Of a stretch of DNA of 64,000 nt, positions 11,111 to 23,997 are shown piece after piece. The stretch is from Oxyruncus cristatus. Lineage: Eukaryota; Chordata; Aves; Passeriformes; Cotingidae. The notes beneath the pieces were generated by a model, which saw nothing but the letters and a program-made list of their open reading frames with translations, had not been told where the DNA came from and did no database searches. The stretch lies in NCBI GenBank assembly GCA_013399855.1, contig VXAY01005812.1:308394-372393 (forward strand), given 5' to 3'. Each line of letters opens with the position of its first letter. Within the stretch, counting starts at the first letter, position 1. A program made the translations under genes and the position numbers.

Positions 11111-11445
11111 GAAAAGAAAACAGTTTAAACAGTTCATTAAAATCTGCAGTCTTACTTCTGTAACCATTATTTGGCTGTTCTTTTTACAAATGTTGAAAGA
11201 GCTTTCCCTCCTGTGTCTGATAAATGTCATCCAGATTACCTTGCCAAGAATGTGTTGTCCAAAATGCCTGTTTAGTTTTTAAAGACGGGACTCCACCCTC
11301 AGCTTCATTTTAAGTATGTATGGAATGTTTTGATAAGGCATGGTGGTGGTGGTGGTCAGACAGATGGAAACGGTGGGGAGACTAAATGTATGTGGAAAAA
11401 GAATAAAATTTAGTATTTTAATAAAGTACTCTTTTGTTTTTTATG
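11111..11445 (+). other. NPM1: NPM1 3' untranslated region
   Basis: About 335 bp from the stop codon to the expected cleavage site. It contains a short GTG repeat at 11341-11355 and two polyadenylation signals near its end. The 3' end is estimated from signal spacing and is not seen directly. Confidence 0.75.
11402..11425 (+). terminator. NPM1: NPM1 polyadenylation signals
   Basis: AATAAA at 11402-11407 and again at 11420-11425, followed by a T-rich then GT-rich stretch (about 11429-11460) typical of a downstream element. The second copy is the better placed; cleavage is expected near 11440-11445. Confidence 0.8.
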
Positions 11446-14400
11446 GATTGGGGGTAGTTTGCATATTGAACTCGGAGATAATGAGGCTTCAAAGTTCCTG
11501 GGAGAACTTACCTTTGAGTATTTTAGCTACTTCTCTCCACCAAGAACACATCAGCTAGTCTCATTTGTGTTACCTTTCAAAACAACTGACCTCCAGTTCC
11601 ATGAGCTTTGCAGCTGCTGAACAGCTGATTGGTGAGAGGACTAAGTGGTGAGCGGGGCTTTATTCTTGTCTGAAAGTGACCACTAATTATGTAATTGCCT
11701 AAACCAGCCCTTCCTGCCTCAATTTCTGACCCGCTTCATTGCTCTTTGCTTTACGGTTTCTCTCTAACTACTGGGTTTGTAGGGCTGTGACTCCCCTTGT
11801 AAAATGCAATACTTCAGATTTGGGAATTGCTGGCTGTGCTGTTCCTCTGAGGAGCTACAGTCTCTGAGGTTGCCTCTCATAATGAGTCCTTTGAGGGTTT
11901 TGTGGGGATGGGAATTAGCTTGAATGCTGTAGGGTGTGCCTAGAGAACTCACTGAGCGGTGCCAATGGATAAATTCCTGGGAATGCGGAGGAACTAATCA
12001 GCAAAAGCTTGGATGGGCGGGGAGACTTGACAATATTGATTGTTGCTTATGCATGACACTGAGAAGCAGAGTTAAAGTTTTGGACTGTTCTTGGTTGTCA
12101 CATAAGGTAAGGTGAAAGCATGGATGCCATGCCTGGCACTGAGCACTTCCTCGAGGCTCCTGCCTGAAAGCTGTATCCCTTCAAATGCTCAGCTGTGCAT
12201 AGTCACTGAGTGTGGAGACTGAAGGAACACTTAGCAAGACAACGTTTAAAGAGTTGTATGGTAACCATTAAACTTTGCTTTAATCTGTGCTGTTTGAGAA
12301 TTAATGCAACTGACTTCTTCACAGCAGCAAAACCCTTACTTGAGAACAGAAGGGCATTAAAACAGGCCAGAGCAGCTTCAAGTTTCCCCCATTTAAAGAA
12401 CCTGTACAATTGGGTTCTGTAGGAGTTGCCTTCCCAAGACATGGTAAACTCTCATTGGGTTGGGCATGGGGTCTCTTACTGTGTTTTTTTACAAGTTGTT
12501 TAAGTAGAATGTACAGTTTGGTTTGTAAAAAAGCCACTGGAAATACTTTTTTAAAGTTTGCTATTATAAAACCCTTAGTTCCTATGGTTGAGATTCTGGA
12601 TGTGATAAAAAGCAGTGCAGGTCCCCAGAAGCAAATAGTTTTTGGAAAAACAACGCCAAGCAAAGTGCATGGTAGAGAAGTGAAACAGTGCAAGTCTAGT
12701 GTCAAAGATTCGTTTAAGCTTGAGTATAATTGCAGCATGTGAAATGGCAGAATATAAGGGTTTGAAATGCCTGTTTTGGTGGGGTTATGTCAATAGATGA
12801 TGTCATGTGCATAAGTGAGAGCAAATTTCCCTGGTGAAATAGAGCTGATGGCACAGACAGGCTTATTTAATAAGCAAAATTGCTCTCAATTTGGCTGAAA
12901 CAAGTGAAAATCTTACAGTAATTTCAGTTAGAGGCTATCCAGCCAATAAAATATTCTGATAATTAAACTTTTAAGAAAAGCCAGGGTGTTTGTTGTCTGT
13001 CTGTAGGTGACCAAAGGAGCTCTGGACTGCAGCCACAAGCATTTCAGGGGGAAGATTGAGCCTGTGTGGACAGCTCTAAAGGAAAACTTACTCCTGTGCT
13101 GTTGCCAGGGTATAATGCAAGTAAAACCTGTGTCAGGCTGCTGTTAAAGCATCGTGAGGCATCTGAGGCACCTCATGGTGTAGTAATGATAACTTCATCT
13201 GGCCCTGCTTGTCTTGGGTGTTGTTCTGTGCCAGTTCAGGCTCAGAGCTGTAGTGAGGAGAGGGCACTATGGGGCTGTCTGCCCTGTCCCTGCCCTATTC
13301 TGCCAGGATGCACAAACACCTTGCTCTGTTCAGGACTGGCCATCCAATGACTGGATGCAGCCTTATCCTCTGGGATATTCACACACAGCTGCCAGTTCTT
13401 TGAACAGAGCCTTAAAGGTTGGTTTGGAAAAAAAAAAAAAAGCTCTGATGTGATAATACCTGTTGAAGAGAAGAGACAAATACCAGATGTGGGTTGTTAG
13501 AGTACTGTGTTCTTGACTTTCTGCAGAGTTCAAACGTGTTTTTGCCATGGTAATGATGGCAACAAAGCTGTAATGTTTTGATAGCTGTATCAAGGTTTAT
13601 GAGTCTGTGAGTGATCCTGGTCCCATGGCTTGTTTGGGAGCATGGAGATCCATAGGCAAATGCATTGATGCTTTCTCACTCCATGATGGGAGAACAACTT
13701 GACTTCCTTTACAAGACAGTAAAACACCTCTGTAGGTGGCTGTCCCTTCACCTCTGCTTTCTACACGAATTTCCCCCACTGCTGCCTTTGCTGTTGCAGA
13801 AGCTGTCCTGGCTTTTTCCACGTCTTGTTTCCTCCTGTAAGTGTTTTGTTCCTTACAGTGAACAGGTAGTTGGTGTCCCCCTGCACAGGACAAAGGCTCA
13901 GCTGAGCCATGAGTGGGGACCATGCAGGGAGGGCAGCAGCACTGTCCTCTGCTCAACAACGGCATTGGCTGCAGGTACAGCAGCTCCATGTGGATCTACT
14001 TTGTCTCCAAGTCTCTGGTGTTTCTTGGCATCTCATTGCAGAAGAGGTGATAACGGAAGGATACTGTCCTGGCAGGAGCTCTTCGTCTGTGCCTTATTCC
14101 TTGGGGTGTTCAAAAGAAGTGCTTGTGGCCATCTCAGGTCTGTCCTGGGGTTCTGTTCGCTCCTGTGGCTCCAGTTCTCCCGCCAAAATGGTGTCCTGGA
14201 CCTCAAGTGCTGTGATGAGAGCAAGGTTCTTATTTTGCTTGTGCTCAGCAATTGTTGCAACCTTTGGAGAGGAGCAACTCGAGTATGGCTGGCAGGAGGA
14301 TGGGAGTGTGTGTGGGCTGAGGTAATGGAAAACAGGGCCAGGATGGGTGGCGGTTCTGGGCTTCTTGCCACCCAGACAGTCCCTCAGGGGCTAAGTTCAT

Positions 14401-15508
14401 GCTGGAACATGCTCTCTGTCCTCTAGTAATCTAGTAATCTTACCCAGATACCCAAGCTATGTCCTGTCTCCTTCCTGTGTGCCATTACTGACTAGCAGCC
14501 AAACTCTTCCCTACGTTTCCTTCCCTCTTTCTCTGTGGAACAAGCACCTAGATCCTTATTCCCCCTGCTGTTTTCCCAAAGGGGAGTTCAAGACCTGATC
14601 CTGCTTAGAAAATGTCAGAAAAAGCTGCAAATAAATGGGGTGGTTTGGAGCTAAGCATTGGATGGAGCCCTTTTTCCCTACCCTTGGCTAGTGGGCAGTA
14701 GGTTCTGGCAAGCAGCAGCAAGTGCAGTCGGTTGTGTTGAGTGAGGGTTGAAGGTTTTGTGATCTGGTATTTATTAAGGGTTGCCTTATCTGAGTCCTGG
14801 CTCTCAATGTGAACAAGGAGAGCTGAGCTTGCATGATGGGGTGCAGGAGAAGTGGTACAGCACTTCCAGGTATGCTTGAAGGGGCCTGACTTGTTCTCCC
14901 GTTTGCAGACAGCAGGGAGAATCCTCTGCTGGCCACTTGCTGGTTATCTACATTTATATTTTTATGAGCAATTCTCTGTGTTGGATCAGCTCTTCAGGGG
15001 CTGGCCCTTGGGTTGTCTTATGTAAACAGATTTTAAGCAATGCCTAATTGGGACCAGTAAATCAGTCAAATATATTGTGCTACTTAGGATTTGTGACATG
15101 GGGACCACATGTATGGCCTGTGCCCAGTTTATGAAGATAACTTTTGCTCTGCTCCTTACTTTCTTCTCTCCTTCTACCACTTGCATCATCTCTCCCTAAC
15201 CAAGCCACAGGAGCCTTTGTAGGAAAAGGATCTTGGGAGAAAACAACAAGAAAGGGCAATGAATTGAAAAAAAAAGGTGACTGAGGGTCAAAAGTGTGAA
15301 TGGGAAAAGCGAAGACTCTCAGAGGGAGGCTCAGCAGGTGACCTCTGACCATTCCCACCACTTGCAGAGCTGGCCATGGCAGCAGCCAAGGGGCATGGAT
15401 ATCACTGTACTTGGAACAGCAAGTGGCAAAAGGAGGGAGCAGAATTAGGCCACTCAAGAGAATTGATGCTCCTGACTCATCTCAGTGATCAGTTTACGAT
15501 GGTACTAG

Positions 15509-15540
15509 AAACTGCCTTTTGTTTTAACTGAAGGCAGTTT
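15509..15540. repeat. 10-bp perfect inverted repeat with 12-base loop
   Basis: The arms AAACTGCCTT (15509-15518) and AAGGCAGTTT (15531-15540) are exact reverse complements. Small enough to be chance. Confidence 0.5.
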
Positions 15541-17287
15541 TGTTAGAAAGGTCCCACAGTCTTACTCATCTAATTGCCAGGGTCTGAAGCCTGCTGAGCC
15601 CCATCCAATTCTGTTGACTTACCGTATTTAAGGGAAAATAGTTTCTCTTGACTATTTTCAAATTAAGCCTGAGGTTTTACATTGCTTTAGGATTATTTTA
15701 ATGAGTAATAACTGCAGGGAGAGTTGAAGGTGTATTGTCAAGGTATTTGGCATTTCACCACTGTAACCACCTTGATCCATGCCTGGTTTGTGTAACTTTT
15801 CCCAGTACTCCTTACATTTGTCCCAAAGTCTGGAATTGTGTCACTTTCCCAAGAATGTGCTTGGTGAAAGGCTTCTAATGACCCATACCATGCTATATGG
15901 AGGCAGTAAGTATTACCTCGGCATTGCTGTGAGTTCCCAAAGTACCTGCTGCCTTAGCTGTTGTCTATATGTAAATGTGTGTGTGAGGACACCAAGAACG
16001 GGGACAACTGCAGCCAATAAGTAAAGCTTTCTATTTAGTAATAAGGCCATTTCTGATGTTTAGGACATTCTTACCTGCCCCTTAACTCTTTTTCCCATGC
16101 TTTCAAGCCTTTCCTTCAAATTTTCTACATGGAAGTAGCTATATATAGTTAGTTAAAATCTAAGGGCAGTAACATGTCTCGGGACCACTATAGTGCAGGG
16201 AACCCAGCCAGCCCTTGTGATCTCCAGAGACCACAGGAGGACAGGGAAATTGGGAATCTTGGCTTTTAGGGTCTCAAACTAGGAGAGATGCTTCTGCTTG
16301 TTCCCTTCAGCTTTTTTTTTTTCTGAATAGTCCCTTCCAACTCATTCCCAGTTCTACATCTCGTCACAGCCGCCTCCTTGCTGACTTGGTCTTTCACTGC
16401 TCCTCAGATTTCTGTCTTCTGATCCTGATCTTTTCCTCCTCCAGCTTTCTCTACCCACTGCTGTTGGAGCAGCACAGCCTTTCCCTGGTCTCCAGAAAAA
16501 GCCTGAACACCATTGCAAACACAGTGCTCCTGCATGAATCTATTCCCTTTCTGGGTTGCTTGGCAAAGTGTCCCTGAGAGTCCATCTGTGGCTGGTGCCC
16601 TCATTTTGGTCATGGTGAAGACTACTGATGATCAAAGCCCTGCTGCTCCAAGTGGATGGAGCTTTGCTTTGCAGGGCCACAAGACACTTGTGTGTGCCCC
16701 AGGGGAATGGACTGACAGATGTCTCTTTACTGACCCACGGCATTGATTTTCCAGAAAAATGCCATGTTGTGGTATATTTTTATGTAAACCCACCCCTATT
16801 ATATTTTTTGAATTCCTGCTCTGAAGGAGGTGTGGCCCTACAGCTCCCCTTCAGAAGGATTAGTAGAAACATGAGTTTCCCGGTGTTGTTTTCAGAACCT
16901 GTCTTGTGTCTGTCCCATGGCCCACCTTGAGTTGCTCAAAGGTCACTCAGTCACTTGTGCTGTCTCTGAGGGCAGTGACATAGGGCACTGAGAGTCCATG
17001 GTGTCACCAGTTCAGTGCCTGCAGCTGTGGGCATCAACCCTGCACTGCCCCGCAGTGGCACATGCCAGCTGTGGGGACATGCCCTGAGATGGGGCAGGGC
17101 ACAGTGAGAGCCCACAGTGGTGGTGTGGGAAGGGAACAGCAATCCCACAGACAGGGATTGAGATGGTGACTTGCTGGAGACGCTTAATTCAGGAGACTTC
17201 AGTCAAAGAGGTTTATGTTTAAGAGCTGTTGAGCTGAAAAGCTGCAAGTTGAGGAAATACTGAGTTTTGAAGCTTAACAGCTTGCGA

Positions 17288-17324
17288 TTTTTTTTTCTTC
17301 TTTTTTCTCTTTTTTTTTTTTTTT
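17288..17324. repeat. T-rich simple repeat
   Basis: A nearly pure pyrimidine run ending in TTTTAG. On the opposite strand it could be an old poly(A) tail, but no retroposed body is recognisable next to it. Confidence 0.7.
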
Positions 17325-19572
17325 AGGGAAAAATGAAACCATAGAGAAATATAAACCCAAGGAGCCAAGCCCTTGGATTTAATACAGTGCAAAAACTGGA
17401 AAGTGGAATTTCCTACTGGTTCATGTAGGGTTGTCTGCAAAGCTTGGCTTGTTCCCGCCTCCCTTCAGAAGCTTTCAAGCAGCTGCTACATGCTTCAGAG
17501 GGGAGCTGCAATGCCTCCTGGGTGCTGGGATCAAGGAAAGCCCATGGGAGGACAAAAGCAGGACACAGGGCAGGGGTGGCTAGGGTGGGGGCATGTGCTG
17601 CCTGAGGGGCCCTGGGCACTGGAGGGGGGGCTACCCAGGAGAACAGGGTATTGAACTAATCCATTGGTCTCTCCTTAGCTTGAGATGTCCATCATAGTCT
17701 GTGATTTCATTTGCCTCATTGCTCTGCTAATAAAGCACTGAGATTTGTTTAATGAGTATGCTGGAGCTTTCAGAGCAATCTGAGGTGACAGTCCCCAAAT
17801 CCCATTGAAATTCAAGAGGTGTTCCAGTAGAGAAAAACCTTGGCAAACTCTGAAACCCTGCCTGCTGAATAAGAGGCTGTGTTGGGTTTATCTTCTTTTA
17901 CAAACCAATTATACAGATCAGAATAAGGGTTGTAGCGTGGTGGGTTCTCCCTTTGCATGAGACACCCACGTAGTCTAGAGCTGGAAGGGATGCTGTGGTT
18001 GCCTCTGCTCCCAAGAAGTCCATGAAAGGCTGTTACCTGCAGAAGCTCTTGGGAGCATCCCTGCTCTCTCTGGAGTTGGGATGGCCTTTCTGCAGCACCA
18101 GGCTGGTTGCTAGTGGCTTTTGGGATTTCCTGGCCACCTCTCTCCTTCCAGAACTCAGTGCTCTGCCTTCTCCCAGCTCCCTCTAGTCCACAGAATGCTG
18201 CCCCAGTTTGTTGTCCCTCATACTTATGCTGCAGAATGAAGCTGCCATGGTTGATATCCTATTATTTGTATTTCTTATATTATTCCATTATTCTATTGGT
18301 TTATCCTGGTTTATATTTGGCACGCATGAAGTGCCTTTTCAGCCTGTGTTCTCTGAGGCAGGAGTTCCTGGTGGCCAAAAGAAGCCTGCCCTGGTCACAG
18401 CACGGAAAACTCTGGCAGAGCTGGGCTGATACATCTGTGTGAGCTCTCGCTCACCATCGAGATACTTCAGAGCATTCCTCACAGATAGTCTCTGCTTAAT
18501 TCTGGGTGATGGCTGTGTTGCCTTTATCCAGCCTCCAGACTGGATAAACTTCACCCCTTTCCAGCAGTGATTAAATAGCAAACATTTCTTGCTGAAACAA
18601 TGGGGTTGTGCCACGCTTGCACCTCAGTAGTGCCGGTCTCCAGGCCCCAACCCATCCAGATGCTGGGTTACTGCAGGGGATTGATGCTTGTGTTTGCAGG
18701 ATTGAAGTCTGATTCCTGGTGCCATCCCCCCTGGCTGACATGGTGTGGTGCAGTTCACGTGTTTCAGCTTGGCGTCGGATTTGTGGGGTTTATAAAGCAC
18801 AGCTCAATGGTCACAAGCTAAAACGTGTGAGCGTAGGGCACCCAGCAGCAAAAGCACTGGTTTGGCTTCTTTTTTCAGTCTAGAGAAGGAAAGCTGCTAT
18901 GCATATTCTGATAGTGTTTCCAGTGCTTGGTGTGGGAGTTCAGCATTTCTGCCTTCACTGTATTTACAGCTTTGTTCAGTGTTTCAGTTGGTTCCTTACA
19001 AAGTCCAGGGAACCAGCGTAGTGACTGCATACACACCTTGGGTCTGTGCTGTCTCCCAGGCTCTTCATCTGTCTCAGGGCTTGGTGAAATCCGTATGTAA
19101 AAGCTGACAACGAATGCTTTGGGTTGCTTTTGTTCCTCCATAGTTTATTTATATCCAGGAGAAAAACTTCAGTGTGCTTAAACCTAACTTCCATCTGGAG
19201 TTAACTGGTAAGTGGGCCTTCCCTCTGCCTCTTGGCGTGCAGGGAAATCTCTGAGCTTCAGGGGCTGAGCACCAGCAGCTTTCCAGCCTTGCAGATTCAG
19301 TTTGATGGCCCACAGGTCCTTCACCAGGGACCAACCAAGGCTGCACCACTCCAAAATTTCTGAACACCAAAGGGTTCTGTCTCAGGGAATGCATTTGAAT
19401 CTACAAAATGTGGGTGGGTTTGTTTTGTACCACCCTCTCTGTTCTCCCGTATGTGAGTATCCATGTGTGAGTGGCCACGCTGCCAGCCACCACACTGATG
19501 ACTTGCAAAAGGTCTGCAGAATTTTCATTGGAATTTCATTTCTATGAGAGTCCAGAGGAATCCACGGAGATA

Positions 19573-19962
19573 CTTTGAGGGCTGGAGCACCTCTGCTGTG
19601 GAGCCAGGCTGGGAGAGCTGGGGGTTGTTCAACCTGGAGGAGAGAAGGCTCTGGGGAGACCTGACAGTTCCTTCCAGGGCCTAAAGGGCCTCCAGGAGAG
19701 CTGGAGAGGGACTGGGGACAAGGGATGGAGGGACAGGACAAGGGGAAATGGCTTCCAGGTGCCAGAGGGCAGGGTTAGGGTGGGGAGACCCTGGCACAGG
19801 TTGCCCAGAGAAGCTGTGGCTGCCCCATCCCTGGAAGTGTCCAAGGCCAGGTTGGACAGGGCTTGGAGCAACCTGGGCTAGTGGAAGCTGTCCCTGCCCG
19901 TGGCAGGGAGTGGAATGAGGTGATCTTGAAGGTCCCTTCCATTCCAAACTGTTCTGTGTTTT
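19573..19962 (+). mobile_element. CR1 LINE fragment, 3' end (sense)
   Basis: 5'-truncated CR1: the region from GACAAGGGGAAATGGCTTCC through GGTTGCCCAGAGAAGCTGTG and GAAGCTGTCCCTGCCC to the terminal GATCTTGAAGGTCCCTTCC and a degenerate ATTCTGTG-type end near 19960. Closely similar to the copy at 37915-38240, so the same subfamily. Non-autonomous remnant with no intact frame. The 5' boundary is approximate. Confidence 0.88.
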
Positions 19963-22904
19963 TACATATTATTCTCTGCTTTGTGCTTCCAGTGCCTCAA
20001 ATCAGGGCTTTAGTCTGAGGCTTTGTGATGGCTGAATCCAAATCCTGACTGTTCTTCACCATGTTCCTTCTGCAAGACTGTGGCTGAATGTGGTGGTGCT
20101 GAGGCTGAAGTCCTGTCCTCCTGGGCATCAGTTCAGGGTTGTTTTGAGGTGGCTCTGCTGTCATATGATGGTAACTGCAAAGCATCCCCTCTCTCCCTGT
20201 CTGTCCAGGCTGTGTCCAGGCAGAAGTGTTTCTTACCTTGGGAAGGAATTGCCTTTTTGTGTGTAAACTGGAGAAAGACAGAACATGCACCCCAGCCAGT
20301 CTAAAAGTTGTCTTTGGTTTTACTGGAGGTTTCAATTGCAGAAACCCTCTTCCATCTGATTTTCACTAAGGACTTCTTATTGAAACAGCCCAAGGCTGGG
20401 GATGCAGATGACAGGAGCAAACAGCACACAGGTTTGCTCACCAGTGGCAGGGTGCGGATGTAGAGCTGAACTTGGTCTTTGTAAAACATCAGCCCAGGTC
20501 TTTTCATTTTAATTTAAATCTTGCTGTGCCAGATGCAGCGGGGCCGGATCCTGTGCTGGCCTTTCCTGCTGGCTTCTCATTCACATTCCAAAGGGGTGTC
20601 CAGAGGGTGGGAAGGTTTCCCACTCAAGCATGCTCTTAAGTCCTTGGCTCCATTGAAAGGGAGCTCTGTGAAATGCCCACTCCTTGTGTGATATGGACCA
20701 CTGGAGCAGGGCAAGGGAAGCTCATTTCACCAGGGGCACCTTCACTGCCCTGCAAGTGAAAGGTCATGCTGCTCAGATTTCGATTTGAGCTGCTGCAGAG
20801 CAGCCACTAATCCAATAAGCCACCGAGGCACTGTAGGATACAGCCTTAATTCAGGCATTTGCATGGGTGAGTGGGAGGCTGAACCCTGAGAGCTCCCAGG
20901 GACACCCTGCGCTGCATGGACCAACCTGGTCTGTGTCTTGCTTAATAAAGTGTTGAGAAGATCAAGCTCTCAGGAACGTGCTGCACCAGCCTTCACACCT
21001 GGAGTGCGCTGTGTGAAAAATAAACAGCTGTAAAGGTTTTACAGTGGGCATCGGCTGCTCTGGCTGGGTTTGTGTTGGGAATCGGATCACACGGCAGCCT
21101 TCAGCAGTGGAGCAACAGGTCTGCCTGTGGAGCTTTTAATATTTCATATATACATATACATGTACACGCACATTCATAACAACATGCGGCTAAATTATAT
21201 TTGTTTTTTTCAGAGACACATACGAGCTGTCACATCTCTATTCTGTGCCCACCTGTGTTCTCCAAGGCTGGTAGCCTGAGATTCACCCAATATTGGTATT
21301 ATTCTCCAGGTAACTATTGGGATATTAAAGATTAAGAAGTTTTGACAGACTAATGAGGCACAAAACATGGATCTAGTTTAAATAAAGAACTCGTGTGATT
21401 GCAAATAAAATACCTGAAAAAAGAAAACCCCCCAGGTGCCCTCCTTAAAATAATCCATGGTGTTACCCTGGCAGTCTGTGCTGTTTGAGGTGTCCAGGTG
21501 CCTTCTGCCCTGTGTGGATCCAAGTCCCTTGGCCGCAGTTGGGTTATGGTGGTCACTTGGTGTGTCAGCATGGGCTGGGCCAGCATCACCTGTGATGAGT
21601 TTTTCCAAGCATAGCTGACAGCTCTGATGTAGCTGCTCTAACTTTCCCTGTTGTTGTGGGGCAATCAAAATTATAAATGTTAGCAGCAGCTTCAAATTTC
21701 TTTTCTAGCTTTTCTGCTTCCATCCAGGTGCAGCAGCCCTGGGCCAACTTGGCTATTGGACAGAGCCACTGGTTGCTGTCTAAGGAGCCTTTTCTTGGAG
21801 GCAGCTGATGGGGCTGCCACAATGGAAAGCCTGAGGAACAATCAAAGCTCGTGCTCACAGCTGAGTACGAGTGGCTGTGAGTGTCACAGAGGAGTTATTG
21901 CCTCTGGCTTTGCTGAGCTCCTGTCTGTGCAGGACTCAGTGAGGGCTGATGCATTTGGAAATGCTGGGCTTGACCCCATGCCATGGGTGCCTCTCCTGTG
22001 GCTGACTGAGCAGCACCCAATAGCTTAAGATGGTATAGGATGGGCTTCTCCCACCCAAAGTGCTGCCACAAAATCAGGCACTGGGGGTGATGAGGAATGT
22101 ATGGAATATTTTCACATCTAAGCTAAATACTGTAATCTTACGAGTCCCCAAATTCTGTTTGTAACATTCCAGAGCAGGCATCTCAGTGAGCGCAACTTGT
22201 AGGGTTCAGGATGGCAGCTCTGATGGTCTTGGGCACCTGTGAAAACAGGTTTCAGCTGTGGCAAGGTGCTGTGGGACTGCTGTGACAGGGATGCCTGCGG
22301 CCTCTGATGTTGGTGACATCAGCAATTGACAGTGGTTTGGATTTTTTTTTTTTGACTTGCAGATTCAGAAGACCAGAAGTGTGAAGTCTGTTAGATAGAT
22401 GTGTGTTAGTGCTGGAGGTTTTATAAGGGCTTACTTTGATCACTGTTTAAAACTTCTTAATGTTTTCTGTGCTTCTTGGGCCTGAAACTATGGGCTGAAA
22501 AACCCTGTGACTTGGTGCCTGAAGGGTCCCCCGTGATGAACTCCAGAGATTAAACACGCTGCTTGATTTGTGGCTGAGGGTGCCGTGGGAGCAAGTGCCT
22601 CGGTCCCTGCAGCAGTGGGAGCAGATGGGCCCGACACCCTGTGCCGATACTGTTATTCGAGTGGAGATTTTGAAAGCTCAGAGTTCTGAGCTATGGTTAT
22701 GTTCTTACTTAATAAGGTGTTAACTGACGTTGGGCGCTCTGTGGAGTTCGGCTATGCGTGGAGGTTACCGGTTCCTGGCATCTTGTCTGCTATAAACAAG
22801 CTTTCAGACACGGAGAAAGAATTACCACACACTCTTCAGCGTGTAAATTTTTTTCGTAAGATAAAAAAAAAAATCCCGAAAACCATCAAAACCCCCCAAA
22901 CGTA
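19963..22904. other. Intergenic DNA upstream of FGF18
   Basis: No gene recognised. A TA/CA-rich microsatellite-like stretch is at about 21140-21180. As the 3 kb directly upstream of the FGF18 CpG island, distal promoter elements are expected here, but none could be named with confidence. Confidence 0.55.
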
Positions 22905-23020
22905 AGGCGGGGGCAGCGGCTCGGCGGGGCCGGGCGGTGCGGGGCGGCGGAGCGGCCGCTGGAGGGCAGGCGAGCCGTGCGGAGCGGGGGCACGGCCGAG
23001 CCCGCACCGAGCCCGGCGCT
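22905..23020 (+). promoter_or_regulatory. FGF18: FGF18 promoter CpG island, left flank
   Basis: The sequence changes abruptly to very GC- and CpG-rich DNA at about 22905 and runs into the assembly gap. With the first coding ATG at 23966, the transcription start and most of the 5'UTR probably lie in this flank or in the gap. No TATA box is visible. Confidence 0.65.
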
Positions 23021-23930
23021 NNNNNNNNNNNNNNNNNNNNNNNNNNNNNNNNNNNNNNNNNNNNNNNNNNNNNNNNNNNNNNNNNNNNNNNNNNNNNNNN
23101 NNNNNNNNNNNNNNNNNNNNNNNNNNNNNNNNNNNNNNNNNNNNNNNNNNNNNNNNNNNNNNNNNNNNNNNNNNNNNNNNNNNNNNNNNNNNNNNNNNNN
23201 NNNNNNNNNNNNNNNNNNNNNNNNNNNNNNNNNNNNNNNNNNNNNNNNNNNNNNNNNNNNNNNNNNNNNNNNNNNNNNNNNNNNNNNNNNNNNNNNNNNN
23301 NNNNNNNNNNNNNNNNNNNNNNNNNNNNNNNNNNNNNNNNNNNNNNNNNNNNNNNNNNNNNNNNNNNNNNNNNNNNNNNNNNNNNNNNNNNNNNNNNNNN
23401 NNNNNNNNNNNNNNNNNNNNNNNNNNNNNNNNNNNNNNNNNNNNNNNNNNNNNNNNNNNNNNNNNNNNNNNNNNNNNNNNNNNNNNNNNNNNNNNNNNNN
23501 NNNNNNNNNNNNNNNNNNNNNNNNNNNNNNNNNNNNNNNNNNNNNNNNNNNNNNNNNNNNNNNNNNNNNNNNNNNNNNNNNNNNNNNNNNNNNNNNNNNN
23601 NNNNNNNNNNNNNNNNNNNNNNNNNNNNNNNNNNNNNNNNNNNNNNNNNNNNNNNNNNNNNNNNNNNNNNNNNNNNNNNNNNNNNNNNNNNNNNNNNNNN
23701 NNNNNNNNNNNNNNNNNNNNNNNNNNNNNNNNNNNNNNNNNNNNNNNNNNNNNNNNNNNNNNNNNNNNNNNNNNNNNNNNNNNNNNNNNNNNNNNNNNNN
23801 NNNNNNNNNNNNNNNNNNNNNNNNNNNNNNNNNNNNNNNNNNNNNNNNNNNNNNNNNNNNNNNNNNNNNNNNNNNNNNNNNNNNNNNNNNNNNNNNNNNN
23901 NNNNNNNNNNNNNNNNNNNNNNNNNNNNNN
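23021..23930. other. Assembly gap (910 N) in the FGF18 promoter/5'UTR
   Basis: An uninterrupted run of 910 N flanked on both sides by GC-rich DNA. Open frames of 350-390 codons that cross it are artefacts of translating N. Confidence 0.99.
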
Positions 23931-23965
23931 GACCAGCCGCCGGCCAACCCCCTCCTCGCCCAGCG
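23931..23965 (+). other. FGF18: FGF18 5'UTR, visible end
   Basis: 35 bases of GC-rich leader between the gap and the ATG. The rest of the 5'UTR is in the gap or further upstream. Confidence 0.7.
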
Positions 23966-23997
23966 ATGTATTCACTGCTCTCAGCCTGCACTTGCCT
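23966..23997 (+). CDS. FGF18: FGF18 exon 1 coding part
   Basis: 32 bp: MYSLLSACTC plus CT of a split Leu codon, donor CCT|GTAAGG. This is the start of the signal peptide; MYS and SACTCL match the vertebrate FGF18 leader. Confidence 0.95.

Larger units (their letters stand above)
11446..19572. other. NPM1-FGF18 intergenic DNA, left part
   Basis: No gene is supported. Open frames up to 253 codons (13665-14426, +) overlap others on both strands, match no family I know and lack splice or start context. Minor items: A-run at 13428-13442, T-rich run at 17288-17324, hairpin at 15509-15540. Two AT-rich, CpG-poor blocks (about 15600-15740 and 17640-17770) have the texture of conserved noncoding elements but this is untested. 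Confidence 0.6.

Noticed and set aside
13665..14426. 253-codon + strand frame in the intergenic region
   Set aside because: Other frames are open on both strands over the same bases, no domain is recognisable, and it lacks promoter or splice context.
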